In this document: piece after piece, positions 54,273 to 62,038 of the stretch
Layout: the number at the start of each line of letters is the position of its first letter
Position numbering within the stretch: the first letter of the stretch is position 1
DNA from: Caulobacter endophyticus
Lineage (GTDB): Bacteria > Pseudomonadota > Alphaproteobacteria > Caulobacterales > Caulobacteraceae
Assembly (NCBI RefSeq): GCF_029543245.1
Contig: NZ_JARQWV010000011.1
Location: forward strand, 1-64,000
Direction: 5' to 3'
DNA: 64,000 nucleotides
Notes under the pieces: model-generated
The model's input: only the letters and a program-made list of their open reading frames with translations
What the model was told of the DNA's origin: nothing
The model's database searches: none
Made by a program: the position numbers and the translations under genes

Positions 54273-54668
54273 ATGTCCCGTCCCCTCGCCCTGGTGATCG
54301 ACGACGACCCCCTGATGCTGGAATACGTGTCGGGCGCGCTGGTCGAGGGCGGCTTCGAGGTCGAAACGGCCGAGGACGCCCAGCGCCTGCTGGCCGACGT
54401 GCAGGACCGCCACCCGGCGATCGTGTTCCTGGACGTGCGCATGCCCGGCGAGACGGGAATCGAGGTGCTGCGCCGCCTGCGGGTCAGCGACTGGGGCCGC
54501 GAGGTGCCGGTGGTGATCATGACCGGCGAGCGCCGGCTCGACCGGGTGGTCGAGGCCATGAGCGCGGGCGCGACGACCTACATGATGAAGCCGTTCACGC
54601 CCACCCAGCTGGTGCTGCGGGCCCGCGAGCTGATCCAGCCGCGCGAGAGCGGCAGCTTTCACTACTGA
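54273..54668 (+). CDS. Single-domain response regulator (orphan 2)
   Basis: This 131-residue receiver protein also has no output domain. The phosphoryl site is Asp54 (VFLDVRMPGETG), with Lys106 (YMMKPFTP), the acidic pocket IDDDP and Thr84. It is only distantly similar to the receiver before it, so this does not look like a recent duplication. The ATG at 54273 follows CCGGAGTCCCGC, a fair ribosome site. Confidence 0.9.
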   Translation: MSRPLALVIDDDPLMLEYVSGALVEGGFEVETAEDAQRLLADVQDRHPAIVFLDVRMPGETGIEVLRRLRVSDWGREVPVVIMTGERRLDRVVEAMSAGATTYMMKPFTPTQLVLRARELIQPRESGSFHY

Positions 54669-54696
54669 GCATCACCCCGCACTCCCAACCCGCACA

Positions 54697-54792
54697 ATCC
54701 CCGCGGAGGCGGGGACCCAAGCCGAGGTTCAGGATGGAGCGGTGGCGGTACAGGCCGCCAGGGCCGCTTGGATCCCCGCCTTCGCGGGGAAG
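54697..54792. repeat. Family D paired-hairpin repeat, copy 3
   Basis: Arms atccccgcggaggcggggac and tccccgccttcgcggggaag are inverted with a few changes on the left. The spacer is about 55 bases. It sits between two converging genes (receiver 2 and gmk). Confidence 0.8.
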
Positions 54793-54835
54793 CTCGGAAA
54801 ATGGGGGACGGTCCGGAGATTTCCCCGGGCGCCCG

Positions 54836-55492
54836 TCAGATATCTTCCGCCAGCAGGTCGCCGACCAGATCGCCGATCCAGGGGTTGCGCGAGCGCTTCT
54901 GGCGTTCGGCGTGGTAGATGTGGGCGAGGTCGGCGTAGGCCTTGTCGAAGTCGTCGTTGAGCACGACGTAGTCGAACTTCTCCCAGGCGGCGACCTCGTC
55001 CTTGGCGCGCGACAGGCGACGGGCGATGACTTCCTCGCTGTCCTGGCTGCGGGCGTGCAGGCGACGGCTCATCTCGGCGAGCGACGGCGGCAGGATGTAG
55101 ACCAGCACGCTGTCGGCGCCGGCCTGCTCGTGCACCTTCATGGCGCCCTGGAAGTCGATGTCGAACAGCACGCTCTCGCCGCCCTCCAGCGCCTCCATGA
55201 TCGGGGCCTTGGGGCTGCCGTAGAAGTTGCCGTAGACCTCGGCCCATTCGAAGAAGGCGTTCTCCTCAATCATCCCCTTGAACTTGTCCTTGGAGACGAA
55301 GTGGTAGTCGCGGCCGTCGTGCTCGCCGGGGCGCGGCTCGCGGGTGGTGGCGCTGATCGACAGGTGCAGGTCGCCGTGGTCGGCCACCAGGCGGCGGGTC
55401 AGCGAGGTCTTGCCCACGCCCGAGGGGGCCACGACCATCAGCAGGAGGCCGCGGTGCTTGCGGCCGCTCTTCTCGGCCGGGTTATTCGACAT
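54836..55492 (-). CDS. gmk: Guanylate kinase
   Basis: Gmk phosphorylates GMP to GDP. The 218-residue protein has P-loop VAPSGVGKTSL (about 20-30), the GMP-binding SISATTREPRPGEHDGRDY and the lid region. Its ATG lies 11 bases inside the yicC end, so it is coupled. It is the last gene of fabF-mltG-yicC-gmk. Confidence 0.96.
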   Translation of the reverse strand: MSNNPAEKSGRKHRGLLLMVVAPSGVGKTSLTRRLVADHGDLHLSISATTREPRPGEHDGRDYHFVSKDKFKGMIEENAFFEWAEVYGNFYGSPKAPIMEALEGGESVLFDIDFQGAMKVHEQAGADSVLVYILPPSLAEMSRRLHARSQDSEEVIARRLSRAKDEVAAWEKFDYVVLNDDFDKAYADLAHIYHAERQKRSRNPWIGDLVGDLLAEDI

Positions 55493-56363
55493 TCTGAACC
55501 TGTTCGCGAAACTGTTCGATCGTGGCCTTCAGCTCGAGGCCGTGGGCCGTCAGCGCGGTCAGCGCCGACTTGCTGCAAAGGGTGTTGGCCTCGCGCATGA
55601 ACTCCTGCGAGAGGAAGTCCAGGCGGCGGCCCGAAGCGCCGTCGCTGGCCAGCAGGGTGCGGGCGGCGGTCACGTGACCGGCCAGGCGGTCGAGCTCCTC
55701 GCGGACGTCGGCCTTGACCGCCAGGGCGGCGGCTTCCTGCAGGATGCGGTCCTGAGAGGCGCTTTCGCCCAGCAGCTCGGCCATGCGGCGCTCGAAGCGC
55801 TGCTTGAGGATGGACGGCTGGCCCTCGGCCTCGGCGGCGGCCAGGCCCGTGAGGGTCTCGATGCGATCGACCAGGCCCGTCAGCACGGGTGAGAGCGAAG
55901 CGCCCTCCTCCAGCCGCGCGATCTTCAGGCCGTCGAGGGCCTGGTGGATGCTGGCGGCGATGGCGGCTTCCAGGGCGGCGCGGGCGTCGGGATCCTCGTC
56001 GTCCTCACGGACTTCGATCACCCCGCGCAGGGCCAGCAGGCCGTCAAGGCTGGGCTTGCCGACCATGCCGGTGGCCACATAGGGCGAACCAGCCTTCAGG
56101 TAGCGTTCCAGCACCTCGACATTGACCTGCGGGGCGGCGGCGGCCTCGGCCTTGCGGGCCTGTACGCCCAGCGTCAGCTGGCCGCGCTGGAAGCGGCCTT
56201 GCGCCCCGTCGCGGGCGGCGCGGTCGAGGCTTTCCAGGCCCGGCGGGCCCCGGAAGCGGGTCTCGAGGTTGCGGCCGTTGACGCTACGCGCCTCGACGGC
56301 CCAGCTCCAGTCGCCCAGAGCGCCCTCGACACGCGCGAACCCGGTCATGCCCGACAGCGCCAT
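55482..56363 (-). CDS. yicC: YicC/YloC family endoribonuclease
   Basis: YicC-type proteins are stress-linked endoribonucleases. The 293-residue protein has the family start SGMTGFARVEG and the mid-segment ARSVNGRNLETRFRGP. The C-terminal segment RRLDFLSQEFMREANTLCSKS precedes LKATIEQFREQVQNVE. It overlaps gmk by 11 bases and follows mltG with a 2-base gap, as in many proteobacteria (yicC-gmk). Confidence 0.93.
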   Translation of the reverse strand: MALSGMTGFARVEGALGDWSWAVEARSVNGRNLETRFRGPPGLESLDRAARDGAQGRFQRGQLTLGVQARKAEAAAAPQVNVEVLERYLKAGSPYVATGMVGKPSLDGLLALRGVIEVREDDEDPDARAALEAAIAASIHQALDGLKIARLEEGASLSPVLTGLVDRIETLTGLAAAEAEGQPSILKQRFERRMAELLGESASQDRILQEAAALAVKADVREELDRLAGHVTAARTLLASDGASGRRLDFLSQEFMREANTLCSKSALTALTAHGLELKATIEQFREQVQNVE

Positions 56364-56365
56364 GG

Positions 56366-57454
56366 TCAGTTCCCTGCTGCTTCCGAAGCCTTGGCCTCAC
56401 GCTCGATGCGACGCCACTGGGCGACGTTACGCTCGTGCTCTTCGTAGGTCCTGGCGAAGACGTGGCCGCCCGTGCCGTCGGCGACGAAATAGAGTTCGTC
56501 GGTCTTGGGCGGGTTCATCACCGCCGCCAGGGCCTCGCGGCCCGGATTGGCGATCGGCGTCGGCGGCAGGCCGGTGATCTTGTAGGTGTTGTAGGGCGTG
56601 ACGGTGTCGAGTTCCGAGCGACGCAGGCCCCGGCCCAGCGGCCGTCCGCGGGTGATGCCGTAGATCACCGTCGGGTCGGTATCGAGACGCATGCCCAAGC
56701 GCAGGCGGTTGGTGAACAGGGCCGCGACGCGCGGACGCTCGCTGGCCAGGGCCGTTTCCTTCTCGACGATCGAGGCCAGGGTGACGGCCTCGTCCTTGGT
56801 CTGGAACGGCAGGCCCTGCTGGCGCTGCTCCCACAGGGCGTTCAGCACCTTATCGCGGTCGTCCATCATCCGCTGCAGGACGGCGGCCCGCTCCTCGCCG
56901 CGCTCGACCTGGTAGGTCTCGGGCAGGACAGCCCCTTCGGGCGGGGTCGGCACGTCGCCGACCAGCACCGGCGAGCGCTGCAGGATCTCGACCACCATCT
57001 CCGAGGTCACGCCCTCGGGCACGGTGACCTGGTGGCGCACGACCTTGCCGTCGCGGACCATGGCCAGGACGGTGGAGAGCGAGGCGCGGTTGGGAAACTC
57101 GTATTCGCCGGCCTTCAGCCGACGCGCCGCGCCTGTAACCTGGGCGGCGGTCAGGAACAGCGACGAGGAGCGGATCGCCCCGCCGGCTTCCAGCGCCCCG
57201 GCGATTTCCGAGACGCTGGCGCCGCGGCGGAGCACCACCGAGGTGTATTCGCCGTTCTTGGCCTTGGGACCCGGCCCGCCGTAGAGCCAGACCGCCCCGC
57301 CGCCGACGGCGAGGGCCGCGACCGCGGCGACCACCAGGCCGCCGCCAGCCATGGCGGCCAGGCGACGTCCCAGGGTGGCGGTCTCCCGCTTGCGGGCCTT
57401 CGACGCCCGCTTGGGCGCCTGAGCCTTCTTTTGCGGACGCGGCGGCTTGCTCAC
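56366..57454 (-). CDS. mltG: Endolytic murein transglycosylase MltG
   Basis: MltG cuts nascent glycan strands at the inner membrane. The 362-residue protein has a basic cytoplasmic tail, one membrane helix (about 33-55), a LysM-like region and the YceG core. The catalytic Glu lies in TLASIVEKETAL. The segment RLGMRLDTDPTVIYG and the closing NTYKITGLPPTPIANPG are family signatures. It is on the same strand as fabF, 10 bases after its end. Confidence 0.95.
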   Translation of the reverse strand: MSKPPRPQKKAQAPKRASKARKRETATLGRRLAAMAGGGLVVAAVAALAVGGGAVWLYGGPGPKAKNGEYTSVVLRRGASVSEIAGALEAGGAIRSSSLFLTAAQVTGAARRLKAGEYEFPNRASLSTVLAMVRDGKVVRHQVTVPEGVTSEMVVEILQRSPVLVGDVPTPPEGAVLPETYQVERGEERAAVLQRMMDDRDKVLNALWEQRQQGLPFQTKDEAVTLASIVEKETALASERPRVAALFTNRLRLGMRLDTDPTVIYGITRGRPLGRGLRRSELDTVTPYNTYKITGLPPTPIANPGREALAAVMNPPKTDELYFVADGTGGHVFARTYEEHERNVAQWRRIEREAKASEAAGN

Positions 57455-57464
57455 GAGATCTGGC

Positions 57465-58745
57465 TCACGAGATCTTACGGAACACGACGGAGGCGTTGGT
57501 GCCGCCGAAGCCGAAGCTGTTGGACACGGCCACGTCGATCTTCATCGGCACGGCCTTGTGGGGCGCGAGATTCATCGGCACGTCGACGTCGGGATTGTCG
57601 AGGTTGATGGTCGGCGGGGCGATCTGGTCGCGGATGGCCAGGATCGAGAAGATCGACTCGATGGCGCCGGCCGCGCCCAGCAGGTGGCCGGTCATCGACT
57701 TGGTCGACGACATCACCACGTTCTTGGCGTGATCGCCGAGGAACGCGGCCACGGCGCCGGCTTCCAGGCCGTCGGCCATGGTCGAGGTGCCGTGGGCGTT
57801 GATGTAGTCGATGTCCGAGGGCTGGAGGCCCGCGTCCTTGACGGCCGCCGCCAGGGCGCGACCGCCGCCTTCGCCGTTCTCCGACGGAGCGGTGATGTGA
57901 TAGGCGTCGCCCGACAGGCCGTAGCCGACCACTTCGGCATAGATCTTCGCGCCACGGGCCTTGGCGTGCTCGTATTCCTCGAGCACCAGGACGCCGGCGC
58001 CTTCACCCATGACGAAACCGCCGCGGTCCTTGTCGTAAGGACGCGAAGCTTTTTCGGGGGTGTCGTTGAAGTCGGTGGCGACCGCGCGGCAGGCGATGAA
58101 GCCGGCGATGCCGAGCTTGCAGACGGCCGCTTCCGCGCCGCCGGCGATCATCACGTCGGCGTCGCCGTACTTGATCAGACGCGCGGCGTCGCCGATGGCG
58201 TGGGCGCCGGTGGCGCAGGCCGTGACCACGGCGTGGTTGGGGCCCTTGAAGCCGTACTTGATCGAGACCTGGCCCGAGATCAGGTTGATCAGGGCCGAGG
58301 AGATGAAGAACGGGCTGACGCGGCGCGGACCCTTGGCTTCCAGTTCAAGCGCGGTGTCGGCGATGGTCGACAGGCCGCCGATGCCCGAGCCCAGGATGAC
58401 GCCCGTGCGCCACTTCTGCTCGTCGGTTTCCGGAACCCAGCCCGAATCCTTCACGGCTTCGTCCGCGGCGGCGATGCCGTACAGGATGAAGTCGTCGACG
58501 CGCTTCTGATCGCGCGGGCTCATGGTCTGGTCGGGGTCGAACGAACCCTCGATGTCCGGACCGCCGCCGCCACGACCATCGACCCGCGGCACTTCGCACG
58601 CGACCTGACAGGCATAGTCGGTCGGGTCGAAAGCGGTGATGCGGCCCGCGCCGGACTTGCCGGCCACGATGTTCTTCCAGGACACTTCGACGCCCTGGCC
58701 CAGAGGAGTCAGCAGGCCCAGCCCGGTGACGACGACTCTACGCAT
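57465..58745 (-). CDS. fabF: Beta-ketoacyl-ACP synthase II
   Basis: FabF extends fatty acyl chains by condensing with malonyl-ACP. The 426-residue protein starts MRRVVVTGLGLLTPLG. The nucleophile Cys177 lies in VTACATGAHAIGDA, and the catalytic His residues lie in NAHGTSTMADG and in the later TGHLLGAAG. NSFGFGGTNAS is near the end. It lies downstream of acpP, separated by a gap of about 175 bases with a terminator-like hairpin, and precedes mltG. Confidence 0.97.
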   Translation of the reverse strand: MRRVVVTGLGLLTPLGQGVEVSWKNIVAGKSGAGRITAFDPTDYACQVACEVPRVDGRGGGGPDIEGSFDPDQTMSPRDQKRVDDFILYGIAAADEAVKDSGWVPETDEQKWRTGVILGSGIGGLSTIADTALELEAKGPRRVSPFFISSALINLISGQVSIKYGFKGPNHAVVTACATGAHAIGDAARLIKYGDADVMIAGGAEAAVCKLGIAGFIACRAVATDFNDTPEKASRPYDKDRGGFVMGEGAGVLVLEEYEHAKARGAKIYAEVVGYGLSGDAYHITAPSENGEGGGRALAAAVKDAGLQPSDIDYINAHGTSTMADGLEAGAVAAFLGDHAKNVVMSSTKSMTGHLLGAAGAIESIFSILAIRDQIAPPTINLDNPDVDVPMNLAPHKAVPMKIDVAVSNSFGFGGTNASVVFRKIS

Positions 58746-58833
58746 GGATTGCTCCCAAACCTTCCGACGCGCCGGCCTGAACGAAAGGCGAAAGCCCTAA
58801 GCCAGGTTGCGGCGCGAATCTTGGCCACATACG

Positions 58834-58878
58834 AAAACCGCCGCGCGCACGATGGCAATAGCCCGTGCTGCGCGGCGG
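58834..58878 (-). terminator. Terminator between acpP and fabF
   Basis: On the minus strand, a long GC stem (ccgccgcgc...gcgcgcggcgg with inner cacg/cgtg) is followed by tttt. It lies about 40 bases past the acpP stop. It would end or attenuate the acpP transcript, so acpP can be made in excess over fabF. Confidence 0.6.
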
Positions 58879-58920
58879 CTGATAGTCTTGTTCGCCCGTG
58901 AGGGTACGAACCCGACGCCC

Positions 58921-59160
58921 TTAGGCGCCGGTCTTTTCCGTGATGAACTTCACGGCGTCGCCAACCGTCTGGATGTGCTCGGCGGCGTCGTCCGGAATTT
59001 CGATGTCGAATTCTTCTTCGAACGCCATCACGAGCTCGACGTTGTCGAGGCTGTCGGCGCCCAGGTCGTCGATGAAGCTGGCCTTCTCGGTGACCTTCTC
59101 GGGATCGGCATCCAGGTGTTCGATGACGATCTTACGCACGCGCTCGAGAATGTCGGACAT
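58921..59160 (-). CDS. acpP: Acyl carrier protein
   Basis: AcpP carries growing acyl chains on 4'-phosphopantetheine attached to Ser37 in [11 protein letters not shown]. The 79-residue acidic protein has the standard length and helices. The ATG at 59160 gives the usual MSDILERV start. It lies between fabG and fabF. Confidence 0.98.
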   Translation of the reverse strand: MSDILERVRKIVIEHLDADPEKVTEKASFIDDLGADSLDNVELVMAFEEEFDIEIPDDAAEHIQTVGDAVKFITEKTGA

Positions 59161-59321
59161 TCTGTTAGTCCCTCGTTTTGAAATCTGTTTACCCGCGGAC
59201 GGTATGAACTCTGTTTCACCGTCCGCGAGATGTCGGGTCACCGCCTATCACGTTCCTTTTCGGGTGACCAGCGGGTCAGCCGCCAAGAAGCATGGCCGTT
59301 GTGGACCAAGGCGGCGTTCGC

Positions 59322-60062
59322 CTAGATCATGGCCATGCCGCCGTTGACGTGCAAGGTCTGACCGGTGACGTAACCGCCCTGATCGCTGGCCAGGTAAACG
59401 CAGGCCGCGGCGATATCGCTCCCCTCGCCCAGCTTTCCGGCCGGGATGGTCGACAGGATGCCGGCCTTCTGCTGGTCGTTCAGGGCGTCGGTCATCGGGC
59501 TGGCGATGAAGCCGGGGGCAACGCAGTTGACGGTCACGCCGCGGCTGGCCAGTTCCTGGGCCAAGGCCTTGGAAAACCCGATCATTCCGGCCTTGGAGGC
59601 CGCGTAGTTGGTCTGGCCGGGGTTGCCGGTGACGCCCACGATCGAGGTGATGCCGATGATCCGGCCGGCGCGGCGCTTCATCATGCCCTTGGCGGCGGCG
59701 CGGGCCAGGCGGAAATAGCCTTCCAGGTTCACCTTGATGACGGTGTCCCAGTCCTCGTCCTTCATGCGCACGATCAGGCCGTCGCGGGTGATGCCGGCGT
59801 TGGCGATGACGATGTCCAGCGGGGCGCCGGCGGCTTCCTCGGCCTTGGCGACCAGGCCGTCGACCTGTTCGGCGTCCGAAAGATTCGCCACCACGAACGA
59901 GGCGCGCTCGCCCAGTTCGTTCTTCAGCTCGGTCAGCGCCGATTCGCGGGTGCCCGAGAGCACGACATGGGCGCCCTGGCCGTGCAGGGCGCGGGCGATG
60001 GCGCCGCCGATGCCGCCGGTGGCGCCGGTGACGAGGGCGGTCTTGCCGGTAAGGTCGAACAT
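59322..60062 (-). CDS. fabG: 3-oxoacyl-ACP reductase
   Basis: FabG reduces 3-ketoacyl-ACP with NADPH. The 246-residue short-chain dehydrogenase has the cofactor loop TGATGGIG (12-19), NAG at 88-90, and catalytic Ser140, Tyr153 and Lys157 (YAASK). It lies between fabD and acpP, the classic order. Confidence 0.97.
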   Translation of the reverse strand: MFDLTGKTALVTGATGGIGGAIARALHGQGAHVVLSGTRESALTELKNELGERASFVVANLSDAEQVDGLVAKAEEAAGAPLDIVIANAGITRDGLIVRMKDEDWDTVIKVNLEGYFRLARAAAKGMMKRRAGRIIGITSIVGVTGNPGQTNYAASKAGMIGFSKALAQELASRGVTVNCVAPGFIASPMTDALNDQQKAGILSTIPAGKLGEGSDIAAACVYLASDQGGYVTGQTLHVNGGMAMI

Positions 60063-60096
60063 TTGAGTTCTCCGGTTCGGAGGGATTGGGGTGCGG

Positions 60097-60189
60097 GATC
60101 CTCGTCCTTCGACGGGCTCAGGAAGAGGACCCCGAATGATCCGCCGTGAACATTAGCCCTCACCCTGAGCTTGTCGAAGGGCGAGGGCT
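60097..60189. repeat. Family E paired-hairpin repeat, copy 2
   Basis: Arms gatcctcgtccttcgacggg and ccctgagcttgtcgaagggc are inverted, as at 21682. It lies between fabD and fabG, inside the fatty acid gene run, and separates two genes that are usually adjacent. Confidence 0.75.
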
Positions 60190-60206
60190 AACGCACGACG
60201 TCTACA

Positions 60207-61151
60207 TCAGAGCGACTGGGCGAAGGCTTCCAGGTCGGCCGGGCTGTTCAGCGGGGTCGCCTCGGCGTCCGGGGCGATGCGCTTGGCCATGCCCGACAGC
60301 ACCTTGCCGGCGCCGGCCTCGGCGAAGCGGGTGACGCCGCCCTCGCCGGCCAGCCAGGTCATGCTCTCGCGCCAGCGAACGCGGCCGGTGACCTGCTCGA
60401 CCAGCAGCCTGCGGATGACGTCCGGATCGTGAACCGGGGCGGCGGTGACGTTGGCCACCAGCGGCGCGCGCGGAGCCAGGATCGTGGCGCCGGCCAGGGC
60501 GGCGGCCATCTCGTCGGCGGCCGGCTGCATCAGCGGGCAGTGGAACGGCGCCGAGACGTTCAGCGGAATGGCGCGGGCGCCCAGTTCCTTGGCCTTCTCG
60601 ATGGCCTTGTCGACCGCGGCCTTGGCGCCGGAGATCACGACATTGCCGTTGTTGTTGTCGTTGGCGACGACGCAGACGCCGACTTCCGAACCGGCGGCGG
60701 CGGCGGCCTCGGCCAGGGCGATGTCGGTCTTGGGACCGATCAGCGAGGCCATGGCGCCCTCGCCCACCGGCACGGCGCGCTGCATGGCCTGGCCCCGCAG
60801 CTTCAGGAGGCGCGCGGTGTCGGCCAGGCTGATGGCGCCGGCGGCGGCCAGGGCCGAATATTCACCGAGGCTGTGACCGGCGACGAAGGCGGCGCGGTCG
60901 ATGCCGACGCCGAATTCCTTCTCCAGCGTGCGGGTGACGGCCAGGCTGACGGCCATCAGGGCCGGCTGGGCGTTCTCGGTCAGGGTCAGGTCGCCCTCGG
61001 GACCTTCGCGCATCAGCTGGAACAGCTTCTGGCCCAGGGCGTCGTCGACTTCCTGGAACACCTCGCGGGCGGACGCGAAGGCCTCCGCCAGCTCGACGCC
61101 CATGCCGACCGATTGGCTGCCTTGCCCCGGGAAGATGAAGGCGATGCTCAT
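60207..61151 (-). CDS. fabD: Malonyl-CoA ACP transacylase
   Basis: FabD moves malonyl groups from CoA to ACP. The 314-residue protein has the start IAFIFPGQGSQ, catalytic Ser94 in GHSLGEYSAL, and the catalytic His in NVSAPFHCPLM. It heads the fab run on the minus strand and is divergent from the peroxiredoxin gene. Confidence 0.97.
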   Translation of the reverse strand: MSIAFIFPGQGSQSVGMGVELAEAFASAREVFQEVDDALGQKLFQLMREGPEGDLTLTENAQPALMAVSLAVTRTLEKEFGVGIDRAAFVAGHSLGEYSALAAAGAISLADTARLLKLRGQAMQRAVPVGEGAMASLIGPKTDIALAEAAAAAGSEVGVCVVANDNNNGNVVISGAKAAVDKAIEKAKELGARAIPLNVSAPFHCPLMQPAADEMAAALAGATILAPRAPLVANVTAAPVHDPDVIRRLLVEQVTGRVRWRESMTWLAGEGGVTRFAEAGAGKVLSGMAKRIAPDAEATPLNSPADLEAFAQSL

Positions 61152-61320
61152 GACGGCCCGCTCCTCTAAGATTCAATGTCTTGGGCGCGGAGGGTTAGGG
61201 GAAAGCCGGGGACTGGGCAAGCCGGACCGCTGTTTTGCCGATACTTGCTTTCCGTTGGGGCACGTCCACATTGCTGGCCACGCCGTAGCTGAACGCGCAA
61301 TCCCTCTCGGAGCCCGTAAG

Positions 61321-61857
61321 ATGAAACGTCTCGCCGTCGCCGCCTCGCTGGCCGCCTTCAGCCTGCTGGCCGCCGCTCCCGCCCTGGCCGCCCTGAAGCC
61401 CGGCGACAAGGCTCCCGACTTCACCGCCCCCGGCGCCCTGGCCGGCAAGGACTTCGAGTTCAAGCTGAGCAAGGCCCTGAAGAAGGGCCCGGTGGTGCTC
61501 TATTTCTTCCCGGCCGCCTACACCTCGGGCTGCACGGCCGAGGCTCACGAGTTCGCTGAGGCGACGCCCGAGTTCGAGAAGCTGGGCGCCACCGTGATCG
61601 GGGTCACCGGCGGCAATGTCGACCGGATCAAGGACTTCTCGAAGGAGCACTGCCGCGACAAGTTCGCGGTCGCCGCCGCGAGCCCCGCCCTGATCAAGGA
61701 CTACGACGTCAAGCTGCCGCTGAAGGACAACATGTCCAACCGCACCTCCTACGTCATCGCGCCGGACGGCAAGATCCTGCTGGCCTACAGCGACTTCAAC
61801 TTCCAGGGCCACGTCACCAAGACCATGGAAGCGGTGAAGGCCTACAAGAAGAAGTAA
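61321..61857 (+). CDS. Periplasmic peroxiredoxin, PrxQ/BCP-like
   Basis: This 178-residue exported thiol peroxidase has a signal peptide (MKRLAVAASLAAFSLLAAAPALA). The peroxidatic Cys71 lies in YTSGCTAEAHEF, a form of the BCP/PrxQ motif. The usual second Cys five residues on is absent; Cys111 (KEHCRDKF) could serve as resolving Cys. It probably removes peroxides in the periplasm. The ATG at 61321 follows cggagcccgtaag. It is divergent from fabD. Confidence 0.9.
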   Translation: MKRLAVAASLAAFSLLAAAPALAALKPGDKAPDFTAPGALAGKDFEFKLSKALKKGPVVLYFFPAAYTSGCTAEAHEFAEATPEFEKLGATVIGVTGGNVDRIKDFSKEHCRDKFAVAAASPALIKDYDVKLPLKDNMSNRTSYVIAPDGKILLAYSDFNFQGHVTKTMEAVKAYKKK

Positions 61858-61883
61858 GGCGGCAGCGCTTCTCGCCCCCTCAT

Positions 61884-62026
61884 CGTCATCCCGGAAGCCG
61901 CGCAGCGGCTATCCGGGACCCAGAGGGACTGGATGCGGTACTCCGATCAAGCGCCCACGCCTTGGCCAGCGCGGTGCGCCGGCCCCTGGGTCCCGGCTCT
62001 CCGCTACGCTTCGCCCGGGATGACGA
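61884..62026. repeat. Family F paired-hairpin repeat
   Basis: Left arm cgtcatcccggaagccgcgc and right arm gcttcgcccgggatgacg are inverted around a spacer of about 65 bases. Inner small hairpins (agccgcgcagcggct) are typical. Similar arms are, as I recall, very common between genes in alphaproteobacteria. It lies between the ends of the converging peroxiredoxin and TonB receptor genes. Confidence 0.8.
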
Positions 62027-62038
62027 CGGAAGGGGAAT

